A DNA stretch of 64,000 nucleotides from Ischnura elegans (taxonomy: Eukaryota; Arthropoda; Insecta; Odonata; Coenagrionidae), in contig NC_060257.1 of the NCBI RefSeq assembly GCF_921293095.1, positions 68,022,472 to 68,086,471 on the forward strand, in the 5' to 3' direction. The position numbers were made by a program, and so were the translations under genes. The stretch's first letter is position 1. Each line of letters begins with the position of its first letter. Positions 1 to 10,425 of the stretch are shown piece by piece. The notes below the pieces were generated by a model that was not told the origin of the DNA, did no database searches, and saw nothing but the letters and a program-made list of their open reading frames with translations.

Positions 1-439
1 TTGGAAGCTAATGCTGTAGTGGTTTATCCTAAATACGATTTAATTATTTGAGGCTTTTACTCATGTGGCTTTATCACTTTTGTAACTTTGATTTTGATGT
101 AAATGAGTCACTTGTGAAATGAAACTTATTCGCGACATAACCGAGAAGGGATGGAATAAATCGTTCCCATATTCGTTCCCATCGTTCCCCATCGTTTTCA
201 TCCATGGTTCGAAACAAGGGCACCTACTGCAATTTGGCGATTTTTATTCGTCGTTCATTCATTGTTCAATTTAACATCACAGGTACTCTACCAGTAACGG
301 TAACTTCAAGCGTAACATTTAACCAGTCGTTTCGACCTCTTCCTTCTTCAACAGAAATTCTATCTTCTAGTTTAGCTTAATATGTATAAATTATCCTTAC
401 TTATTTTTTTATAGTTTGGTTCAAGATGATCTTCTTTTC
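1..439. other. Intergenic, nothing recognised
   Basis: AT-rich sequence with scattered stops in all frames. No gene or repeat structure was identified. Confidence 0.6.
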
Positions 440-850
440 TTTCCTTAAATGATCCGATCATTTGTCATGGTTTCTGGTGGAAGACGTTGTTTAACCTCAA
501 TCAAACAAAATAATTATTATCTCTGTGACTATAGGATTTTTCTTAATCCATCTTATTCTATTAATGTCATTTTTCCTGTAAGTTACTGTTGTAATTTTAG
601 GACAAAAATATATTTGGTCTTGTCTTACCTTATCTTATTACTTAAATGATCCGATTATTTGTCATGGTTTCTTGTGGAAAACTTTGTTTTACGTTAATCA
701 AGCAAAATAATTATCTATGTGACTATAGGATTTTCCTTAATACATCTTATTCTGTAAATGTTTTCTCTAAGCTTACTTTATATTTCCTCTAAGTTACTGA
801 TATAATTTTAGGAAAAATTTATATTTGGTCTTGTTCTCCCTTATTTTAAT
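440..850. repeat. Two-copy tandem repeat, about 197-bp unit
   Basis: A unit starting TTAAATGATCCGAT near 445 is repeated at about 642 with substitutions and small indels, including the shared block GTGACTATAGGATTTT. It lies just upstream of the 202-bp array and may be an older relative of it, though I see no clear similarity beyond AT richness. Confidence 0.75.
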
Positions 851-854
851 TTCA

Positions 855-1860
855 GGATTCACAAAATTGTGTGCTACTAATCAATTCTTTACACGTATTA
901 AGTCGGATTTCTTAAAGAGCCATTATCAGAACAAAAACATAATACCATCCTTTACCCGACAAGTTGAGTCATGCATGTTATTGACTGATTAAAAATTTGA
1001 TTATCTTATCAACCACCAATGGATTTAATACTCTATTTGTTTTTCCGGATTCACTTGATAGCATACTGATAACTAACCTACGTACGGATAAAGTCACTTT
1101 TTAAATAGCCATTATATAAGGAAAAAAATAAAAAAAACCATCCTTTACTCGATAAATTGAGCCATGCATGTTATTGGCTGATTAAAAATTTGATTATCTG
1201 ATCAACCTTCAATGGATTTACTCTATTCCTCCAACTGAAAGTTTTGTGCCGGATTCACTTGAGAGCATACTGATAACTAACCTACGTACGGATAAAGTCA
1301 CTTTTTAAAGAGCCATTATAAGAAAAAAAAACAAATAAACCATCCTTGACTCGATAAATTGAGCCATGCATGTTATTGGCTGATTGAAACTTTGATTATC
1401 TGATCAACCTTCAATGGATTTACTCTATTCTTCCAACTGAAAGTTTTGTGCCGGATTCACTTGAGAGCATACTGATAACTAACCTACGTACGGATAAAGT
1501 CACTTTTTAAAGAGCCATTATAAGAAAAAAAAACAAATAAACCATCCTTGACTCGATAAATTGAGCCATGCATGTTATTGGCTGATTGAAACTTTGATTA
1601 TCTGATCAACCTTCAATGGATTTACTCTATTCTTCCAACTGAAAGTTTTGTGCCGGATTCACTTGAGAGCATACTGATAACTAACCTACGTACGGATAAA
1701 GTCACTTTTTAAAGAGCCATTATAAGAAAAAAAAACAAATAAACCATCCTTGACTCGATAAATTGAGCCATGCATGTTATTGGCTGATTGAAACTTTGAT
1801 TATCTGATCAACCTTCAATGGATTTACTCTATCCTCTGACTGAAAGTTTTGTGCTCGTAT
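855..1860. repeat. Satellite-like tandem array, 202-bp monomer
   Basis: Monomers containing GAGAGCATACTGATAACTAAC occur at 1261, 1463 and 1665 (exact 202-bp spacing and almost no differences), with an older copy at about 1057 (204-bp spacing) and a strongly diverged one near 870. Homogenised central copies with decayed edges are typical of unequal exchange. The last copy is truncated near 1850. Confidence 0.9.
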
Positions 1861-4800
1861 CGGAGTGAGCCATTGCATCGGAGAACTAGAGTTTTTCCGA
1901 GGTGCTCCAGAAAGTTAAATGTTTCCGTAAACACAAAAGCACCAATCATGAAACCATTTGGTTGCGTGTTTAATCTCTTTAGGTTCTAGCGTAACCTTGT
2001 CTATCAAAGGATGGCATCCTACCCATACCTTCAATTCGTCCAGACTAGAATAGAAAATCAATTATCCATCAATTTTCCTGAAGTCGACCGAGTTGGAGAA
2101 ACTAGGCTAGGATTGTTCGCTATTTGAAGGGTCCAACTACAAAGCTATTCATATTTTTTATGATAATAGAATTTTCTTTGGCCAGGAAAAACTGCAACTT
2201 GCTCAGCTTACTTTTAGAAGGAGGAATCATTTTCCAAAGTTCCATTTTCCGAGAAAGCAATGTAAGAGATCTCGTATTATGATAACCATATGTATCTCCA
2301 AGTATCAGAAAATCTCTGATACGTTAATTCTGAGATTTTAAATATAATTCTAAAGCACGAATAAGGAAAATTTAATGTAAAAACTGGTTTTACCCGTGAA
2401 CGCATTTGATTAATGATTAAATTAGGATTTCTTTAATGATACCAAGGATTTGATTATCATAGAAGAGTAACTAAATTTTGAAAAACCATGTATATTTAGT
2501 GAAGGACAGCGGCCTTGTAGTGTAAAGTATGATAGTAAAAATATGATTTTTATTTATTTTTAGTTGTTGTTTACTTATTCATAAGTAAAATCGTCATAAG
2601 TAAAATCAAATATCTCACCGCATTGCTGAGTGAACCTGTCAATCACTAGATGTCCTACATTTTTTCAGTTGAAGGATATTAAGTCAAGTGCGGTTAAATG
2701 TCCCCGTGATAGTATTTAAAGAATTTCAGCACTTTATCTGTATTTGTTTGTCCTGTCCTGGCATTACCTGGATTTCCGTATGTGTAGATAGCGGTACTTA
2801 TCAAAAATTCTGATATTATGAAGGTATTGCTATTTTATAAAGCCTTGCTCTCTCTGTCTTGCGTTATAATAGATGTGGGAAATTCATTTAAAATAGAGGA
2901 GGGATTTTGAGCCATTGACAGAGGGTGGTTTAGTTATAGCAGGAAAATCAATGCCCTCATGTTCTGGTATTATTACTATAGTTTGGCTTTCGTATCGATA
3001 AGGTTCAAGTTATGTAGTTGTATTTTCAGTTCTTTTTTCTTGTCTTCAGCTATAATGAAGGAAATTTCAAGCTACTGGTTTAGTCATAAATTGGTACTTA
3101 ATTTTTAATCGTTTCCTAAATGCCTATATGAAGAATCCTTCTCATTATAAAACATGGCAAGGCATTATGTACGAAATTTGTTTGCATTATTTCTAACGCG
3201 TGCGATTTCATGAAATTTATTTTATGCTATCACAGAAGATATCGGAAAGCATTAGTGTCTTCATAGCCAATCAAGACTGGTGCTAAAACGATTTGGTCTT
3301 CATTTGTTGCCACTTAAAATTGCTCTGCGTTAATGAGATCAAGAAAATGTCGGTCAAACTTACCTAGGTAGTTGTGTTCAGTTTTGCATCAATTAGTGGG
3401 CTTATTCCTAGATAAGAGCTGTCTTTAGTTTAATGGAATTATAGTTTACTTTAAAAATTTTCAGCGGAATATAATAGGAATTGTGGAAGTGCCTACTGTA
3501 ATTCGAAACATAGTTTCTTCCGTAATAAATCAATGTTAATGCTTAATATCTCACTCCTTTCGCTAGTAATTTTCGTGATATACTTTTTAGAAATGGGAAT
3601 ACCCGCAGTTCTTAGGTTATAAGATATTTTTTTTGTTGCACGAGAAATGTGTAGGGTAGGTAAATTTCCGATTGTTTTGTCACCATTTATTGTCATTTAT
3701 TAGTACGCCATGTAGATGGGCAATGAGTAGCATTTACGTGAGATTATTATCTCGATACGGATGTTAGCCACCGCAAACGTTGCATGTACAATTGGGTTTC
3801 ATTGGTGACCCGCAAACCTGAGGAGTGATCAGCCTAGGTACTTGTAGTTGTATTTTCTAGGCCTTATTTTAACATGCTGTGCCCTGAACTCGTACATTGG
3901 ACTGAAGGAAAGCGCTAAAATTATTGCAACAAATATGTGTACTTACATGTCCAGGGTGACTATTTTGCTTTCCCACCAGTCGGTCCTATTTTGTGGAGTG
4001 CCATCATAATCTGTTTTGGTTCTGTTCGAAGGAGACGGTCGACTTGAACCGGCGGCAGTCTTCGCTTTCCCTCCGGCCTGTGGGCGATCCTTCGAATCGG
4101 GGCTTTTCATGTTGTCCGTTCTCTCTGGTTACTCTAATCCAAACACTCCACTTTCCTTTTTGTCCAAATTGTTGTTGACATTGATGTATCACTCTCAATG
4201 TCATTAAAATTTACCCGTTATTTTAGTTACAACTTTTAACCACGTGACACTTCGCTAAGACTCAAATACCGACAAATAACTAAAAATCATAAACAACTAC
4301 TCGTCACCAAGACGATACTATCATATGAAACGGCGAGCCATGGCTGACAATCGCTGATTCCACGAGGCACTGCAGTAAAATCATTGCTAATGCAGCATGT
4401 GTAGTTAATGCTACTGAATTATTCATAATTGTGATCTCATTTAGTACTAATAGAAGGAGCTGGAAAATGAAAAAAACAATAGGATATAATCTTCCATTAT
4501 TTAAAATTGGGAATGAGGCCTTAGTAGATGCACCATAACCATTTTTCTATTACATGAAACCTTGGACTTTTTTCGGATTGTGCTTACTTATTATAAGCCG
4601 GGATGTTTTGCTAAACTGCATTGATACAGCGTTTCATATAGTGATGTAGTATACGAGTAATTATAGTAATGAGCGGATTAAGTTATCGTTACCTTCAACG
4701 AAACGCTTATGACACTTCGACGGAAAAAGCGAGTGTAGGTTTTCTTCAAGGGCCTCATACTAAGGCTCTGACTACATACAAGGGCTAGGGCTTATACTAC

Positions 4801-5382
4801 ATACAAGGGCTCTGCCCCCCATCGAGAAAGGCTAAAAAAGAAAAAGAAATTTCTACGAGCCTGGCAGAGTCTCCAAATTGTTCAATTCAAATACAAAAAA
4901 CGTTGAGACCATGTTCCACTGTAACACCCAATTCGTACATAACATAACGACTTTACGTATTACAATGAAAAACATGTTTGTTAATTATTTTTCACATAAC
5001 TCAACCAAATTCTTGATATATGAATAAGATGTGACAGCTGTTTCGTAAGCTTTACAGAGAGATGGTACACACAGAATTACGTAGGAACTGAATATCAATA
5101 TCTAGTGCAAATGCGGCAGATGGAGTTCCTTGGCATGAATTGGGGCTAGTATGGCGAATTTTATCGAAATATTCTTTATCATGAGCGCGAATGATTTCAC
5201 TTCAGAAATACCTTTAATTAAGTTTTAATGAATCGGGATACACAAACATCTCCCAACAGCTTTAATATCCAACGCAATGCGAAATGAAATCATTTGGTGA
5301 GTAGCAGATGATAGCCTTTGGTGAACAAGAAGACGTTGTCATTGAGCCACTGCTCATCACCACCAATTCAATTGGCCTATTC
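1861..5382. other. Intergenic, no gene seen
   Basis: No ORF with recognisable homology. A short dispersed repeat (CGGAAAAAGCGAGTGTAGG) at 4719-4760 is nearly identical to one at 8430-8471. A short direct repeat (CTACATACAAGGGCT) occurs twice near 4770-4810. The phrase GAGTCTCCAAATTGTTCAATTCAA near 4868 resembles the hAT-like end at 21227, so an old relic may be present. Confidence 0.5.
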
Positions 5383-5645
5383 CACTAGCGTAGCGAGGCG
5401 GAGGTCCGGGGGGTTCGGACCCCCCCCCTCCCCGAAATATAAAAAACAATTACTTTCCTTCGTTTAATGAAACAAAACATTGAAAAATAGTGAATTTACG
5501 AATGATTACTTTGAAAAATGAAGTTTCTTCGATTATGAAAAGTTTTAAAGTTAGTTTAAAACCCTCTACTTAGTACCCTGTTTTTCAAAAAATTTCCCCC
5601 TTGGTTTTGGACTCCCCCCAAACAAAATTCCTAGCTACGCCACTG
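5383..5645. mobile_element. hAT-type miniature element, family A, copy 1
   Basis: Ends CACTAGCGTAGCGAG and CTACGCCACTG form a short terminal inverted repeat; the flanking 8-bp repeat is GCCTATTC / ACCTATTC (7 of 8). The inside has a C-rich block followed by the conserved core GATTACTTTGAAAAATGAAG. Other copies: 49554-49809, 58882-60605 (split), and a degraded one at 20936-21226. The 8-bp duplication points to the hAT superfamily; no transposase is encoded. Confidence 0.8.
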
Positions 5646-5972
5646 ACCTATTCGCTGCATTTGCTTTCACACACAGCACAAAAAGTGTACGTTACGTTTT
5701 AGGAATGAACCACTTTTCATTTTGAGTAGAGGAGTGGATTCCAATCGGTTCTGTGAAAAATGATGCTCTTCTAGAATTTATCTCGCCCTCACAAAAGTCT
5801 CTATGTCCATATATCAATTTTGTAGCGTGTCAGTCTGCGCGGTCACACTTTAAGGTCTATTGAAGTCGTACTAAGTGCTACAGGGATGGGGATCGGTGCG
5901 TTCGACGCAGAATTCTCTGCACGCACATTTTAAACTTGGTCCAGCCCTGTAGCTGCAGAGCTGTAGGTGTAA

Positions 5973-6884
5973 GGGTGCCTTCACAGTTCGGCGTTGCTTT
6001 GACGCCGCGGCTAGCGAGCCAATCAGAGCCCGTCTTTGAGAAATGATGACGTCACGTCTCCAGCTCGCTGCGTCGTCACAAAAAAACTGAACCTGTCGGA
6101 TTTTCTCTGCGTGAAGGCGGCAGTACGCCGACGATTTCGAATTGGTGTTTGTTTATGGGAAGCTTAGGTATACAAATATGCAAGATTAGCTCTAATGGGT
6201 GTGGCAAATGCTGTTTATTTCATTAATTACTAATATTTTGAAGTGTTAAGCATAGATACTTCGTATCTTTCCTAAACATAGGATAAATGTTAACCCTAAA
6301 TTAGGTTACAATCACCGAGGAGCGTAGATTAACATGACACATACCCGTCATGGTATCACAAGCTAAATACAGCGTGAGAGCTCCTTGTTGGTGACTACGG
6401 TCGTTTAAATTCCAATTGATATCTAATAATTGTGCCCTCATGATCTACTCAGTTAGAGCTATTTAGATAACATGACTAGGACAATCTGTTTGAACAACAG
6501 TTACCATTAATAAATATTCCTGATAACATTCCACGTTACTCATGTTCACTGAGTGTGTGTAATTAGCTATTTTTCGAATATTCCGAGTTAGGAAATAAAA
6601 TTTAAAGATCATAATAATGCATAGGCAAGGGCCATTTTTACATGCATGATTATCAACATTATGGTCGCCATATTACCTTCAAATGCTATTTATAGTTAAG
6701 AAGAATATTTCAAGAAATGAAATTGCGTAAAAATACACAAAACAACATATGTATTGCGCGTTTGGCTCGAAATCGCTCGACGCAGTGCTGTGAAGGGTAA
6801 AATAAGCTGGCGGGGCGGGAGCTCTTGTGGCGTCGTGGCGTTTGCGTCGACGCGTCGACGCAACGCAGAGCTGTGAAGGCACCC
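5973..6884. mobile_element. PIF/Harbinger-like non-autonomous element (912 bp)
   Basis: Inverted ends of about 35 bp start GGGTGCCTTCACAG on the left and its complement on the right, flanked by TAA on both sides. A 3-bp TWA duplication with GGG ends is typical of PIF/Harbinger. The interior contains TGATGACGTCAC near 6047 and CpG-rich ends; no transposase ORF. The 88-residue minus-strand ORF inside is not conserved-looking and is rejected. Confidence 0.7.
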
Positions 6885-7328
6885 TAACGATTAAGCAGTT
6901 ACGCTGTAGCTGTAGTGCTGAAGCTCCACTGGCACGCCGCGCCATCTAGCGGGTGCGGAGTTTACATCTAGAGCTCTCGCCATGCAGTATGTATTTTACG
7001 TAGAAGCGGACAACTCTTAGGTTGCTAGTTTTATCTCGGAAGATAAGAGTTATGAGAGGTGAATTTTGTCCGGGATTTGAAGCGATACTGATAAGCCGGC
7101 GCTGCCATTTCCTTGAACGATGATTCGCGAAGAACTGTTCCCAAATTCTGAGAAATCATATCCAGGTGATTTGTTCAGGGGTGGCCAAACCCGCTTGCTG
7201 CTTGACACTACTGTCTTGGCTACAATTCCCACATTTTCACTATAATTATTCTACTTACAGTAAGTACCAGGTGGCTTATTCATAAATTGTGCTAAATACT
7301 TTTTGCATTGCGTGAGATAACAAGACCG

Positions 7329-7377
7329 GCGAAGAAGCAAGTTTCATGATCACCGATCATGAAACTTGCTTCTTCGC
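7329..7377. repeat. Perfect 49-bp hairpin (23-bp arms, 3-base loop)
   Basis: Left arm 7329-7351 and right arm 7355-7377 are exact reverse complements around ACC. It lies about 170 bp upstream of the NRF-1-type sites. The inner part contains ATGATC/GATCAT, followed by further GATCA repeats to about 7397. It could be a recent miniature foldback, a DNA-repair product or a transcribed hairpin. Confidence 0.9.
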
Positions 7378-7479
7378 GGATCACTGATCAATGATCATTA
7401 GCGGCTCCGTCACGACTGACGGGAAGTTATCTGTGAACTGCACAGAGGCGCAATTTCAGTTTACAACGTACTATACCGG

Positions 7480-7640
7480 CACTAATAACGAATGTCTGCA
7501 CTAAGAGCCCCTAGACTCTACCTTTCGCTTTATTTGGACTAAGCGCATGCGCACTTGAACAAGATTCTCGAACTATTTTGCGCATGCGCAGAAGCAGGCA
7601 AGGATTTCCTCGTCATCGGATCGTGGTATGTACCTCTCTT
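7480..7640 (+). promoter_or_regulatory. Candidate promoter / first non-coding exon of the caspase gene with two NRF-1/Ewg-type sites
   Basis: Two near-identical palindromes GCGCATGCGCA start at about 7545 and 7581, some 36 bases (between three and four helical turns) apart. This matches the NRF-1 consensus, bound in insects by Erect wing. Such sites mark CpG-type promoters. Just downstream, about 7622, a potential donor (TCGTG|GTATGT) could close a 5' non-coding exon that splices to the acceptor at 10167. Distance and orientation fit the caspase gene, but no transcript evidence is available. Confidence 0.4.
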
Positions 7641-7939
7641 TTTACTTCTCTCTATGTTCTAATGCATATATATGATAATTCTTGTGTAGAAGAGGTTCCC
7701 AGCAAGCAAAAAGGACGCGGGATTATTTATTTAGTTAATGCAGTCCAAAAACAGCACGAGGCCAATTACAGTGGACTCACAATAACAAGTAAGACAGTTT
7801 AAATTTTGCTAATTATGTGTTAGCAATGATGAACAAAATAATATTAAACAGTACTATGAATTAAAGAACATAGAATAATAATGTCGTCTGTATTTCACAA
7901 GCGAATTTAGGACTAGATAGTCCTCTCTTACAATTAACT

Positions 7940-8062
7940 CGTTTGACAATCACATACATCCATGCCCTGGATGGTGGTCAAACCACCCAGGCGGGATTCG
8001 AACCCGCGACCTCTAGGTGAGCAGTCGGGGACTTTACCCCGGCGCCACCGAGGCCGGCATAG
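7940..8062 (-). mobile_element. tRNA-derived SINE head, minus strand
   Basis: Read on the minus strand, the segment starts GGCCTCGGTGGC, has a split A-box-like stretch and a perfect B box (GGTTCGAATCCC), and is followed by a non-tRNA body. It does not fold as a full tRNA with a recognisable anticodon stem, so it is called a SINE and not a tRNA gene. Confidence 0.7.
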
Positions 8063-8767
8063 AATCGTATTCATGGGGTGATGCAAGGAGTAGAGGGAAA
8101 ATTACGTTAGAGATGGTGAAAAATGGATGAGGGATGAAAATAAGGATCAAATTCTGGAACACATTTGAAATAGGAGTTCATGGAAGAAGGTAGTCTGAAT
8201 AGAATAGAATGTTTAGAGACAGAAAGGCGGTAGGTAAAACAATGAAATAGGTCACTTGATCTCATCATGCGCAAAGGAACACGAAGAGGGAAAAGACACA
8301 GATCTGTATTTGCCATTAATACTATTTAAGAAGAGTCTCCTGTCATTGAGGACATGGCGATCAGCTAGGGTGGCAATACCAAGAAGTAAGTTTGTAAGAA
8401 GTAGTTATAGGTACCAGGTGCATTATAAGACGGAAAAAGGGAGTGTAGGTTTTCATCAAGAGCCTCATACCATTGTGAAGATATTTAGACACATTACATT
8501 TTTTGATGTTATTAAGTAATGCATTGAAATTTTTGGTGACACATCTACTAGTTTTTTCAGAATGAATCGAAGCCAAACAGCTACACTGGGTGGTAACAAG
8601 GTCAGAATTACGAATCCTATGTCTAAAATAAGTCTTGTATACAAGAAGTTTAATTTAAAAAATTGTTATACAACTGTTACAACAATTGTTTTACAAAAAT
8701 GAGTGCAATTTTAACTCTACTAGAGATTTACTATTTGCATGTCAATGCTAGTGTTGTCTGGGATATC

Positions 8768-9870
8768 CATATAAATAAAAGAGAATGCCTGTTTGACTGT
8801 CCATTAAACGTTTCCATAAGGCTACTAGGATTATGACCGAAGTTAGTAAGTAGGTGCACCTCATGCTTACAAACTCCGTACTGCTACTTTCAGTTGCATA
8901 CGACTTATACTTTGTGTCGTTTGCTCATTAAAATTGGTTACGTCACGTTATACAACTTCAATGGTTGGATATCCTTCCGGGTAGGCACGCCTCTCTACAC
9001 GCTCAAAGAAAATTGGAAAACATAACTCATTGGATTCTACACTAAACCAATCATCTTCTCGGTGCAAACCTTTTTGCTGGGGTGTGCGTTCATACTGGGG
9101 ATGGCAAGTGAAACGAAACGAAAAGGTTTCGTTTCGACACCGGAGGGAAGCGAAAATACGAGGCCTGGGTTTAGTTTCGGTCCAGCACGAAATTAAAATC
9201 ACCAGGGAGTTGAGTTTCGACCCGGGATGAAACTTTACTCCCGGGAACGAAGCTAAATTAATCGAAACTCCGCTGCTCATAATATGGTTTCGATCCCATA
9301 AATTGAGTGGAGGGGATAAGAGAGAATAGTTTTGACCCATTACGTTTAACACGCGTGTAGAGAGGTTAAAACATTGAGCTTAAAAATAGAATGAACAGTT
9401 TGCGTTCACCGTTCTCCTGTTAGTGGTAAAAATATGAGTGCTTCATGCATCTATTGATGGTAGGTCAAACCTCTACTTTATTCATCCATACTTCGTATTC
9501 GGTGGGTGGGTCGAAACTAAACCGTTCAAAGGTGAAGCACGTGGTTCCTTCGGTGCGAATCATTAGCTGAGTTTCGTTTCGTGCCACAGTTTTAGTTTAG
9601 TTTCCACCCGAAGTAGTTTCGTTTAGTTTCGATTGCCATCCCTGTTTCACAGGACGTTTCGGTCTGCGCACTAACGGACACATAAAAATAACCAATGTTG
9701 TGGAGCGGGTAAAATCTGATCCCGTGCGCGTAATACGGAAATCGTTCATTGTTTGCTGTTCAGCGCGCCTAAAAATCCTGCCTTTTGACCACGAATTCCA
9801 ACTTCAAAATTTCCCTCTTCCGTGGGTGCTATCCTTCCTGAGCAGCGCCGGGTGACCTGATAGGTTCTAA
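8768..9870. repeat. Dispersed repeat family E, copy 1 (interrupted)
   Basis: Starts ATAAATAAAAGAGAATG and contains the blocks CCGGGTAGGC, CTTTTTGCTGGGGTGTGCG and CTAAAAATCCTGCC, which recur in the same order in copy 2 at 18545-20670. Copy 1 carries one insertion (9097-9649). Class unknown; no coding capacity seen. Confidence 0.75.
9097..9649. mobile_element. Miniature inverted-repeat element nested in family E
   Basis: Ends GGGGATGGCAAGTGAAACG and CGATTGCCATCCC are inverted repeats; internal GTTTCGTTTCG motifs are repeated in both orientations. Comparison with the uninterrupted copy at about 20470 (GTGTGCGTTCACACTACC) shows that the block is an insertion. Confidence 0.7.
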
Positions 9871-10167
9871 TAAACGTAATCAGCACCCACACTTTATGCT
9901 TCCAGAGATTAAAAACTTATTTTTTACTTTTAAGTGCATTTCATGATGTTTTTTGGAATATCGTGCTTATTTAATATTTTTAAAATTTTTATTTTCATAT
10001 CAATATACTTTGCGCTGGGAAGAAAGTGTTACAAGTCGATGTTGATAAATGGCTAATATACGTGTCTTTTATTTATTTTAAGAGATTTTTTAAAAATCTT
10101 ATTGCTATTTGAATTACTCTGCATTACTTATTGATCAAAGGAGCAGTATATTTTTTTGTTTTCACAG
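9870..10167. other. AT-rich upstream or intronic DNA before caspase exon 1
   Basis: No repeat or ORF. Ends in a long T tract and CAG acceptor at 10167. Confidence 0.5.
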
Positions 10168-10199
10168 AGTACTGGCTGTAATATTTTCGAAGTGTCTCA

Positions 10200-10425
10200 A
10201 TGGACGGGTCAGTAAGCAGTGAAGTCGGCCGCAGCCATGACATTTATGATCTTGACGGGAAAAATGTCGCTCTCATCTATCTGATGAAACCCCACGAGGA
10301 AACATCAGCGGTGGATATAGAGAATGACATTGGAGAACTAACAAGTGAATTGAAGAAAAGGGGATTTGAAGTTAAACGCAAAGATTATTTGGATGTCTCT
10401 GACCTCAAGGAGCACTTGAAACACG
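10200..10425 (+). CDS. Caspase gene exon 1: start of pseudocaspase large subunit
   Basis: Encodes residues 1-75 plus one base (phase 1). The ATG at 10200 is the first in frame: a TAA lies at 10179-10181, and an acceptor (pyrimidine tract then CAG, ending 10167) shows that the exon starts in the 5' UTR, so at least one upstream non-coding exon is expected. The peptide contains NVALIYLM (first core beta strand) and GELTSELKKRGFEV, which match the first strand and helix of caspase large subunits. The Arg that normally opens the substrate pocket before this helix is not present; the stretch reads HEETSAVD. Donor is G|GTAATG. Reading through the donor gives an artificial 124-residue ORF, which I reject. 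Confidence 0.85.

Noticed and set aside
855-1860. CRISPR array
   Set aside because: 202-bp contiguous monomers without short unique spacers, in a eukaryotic context.
4004-4207. Overlapping 60-66-residue ORFs on both strands
   Set aside because: No motif or splice context; GC-richer patch only.
7980-8062. A tRNA gene on the minus strand
   Set aside because: The B box is perfect, but the cloverleaf and anticodon arm do not form; best read as a SINE.
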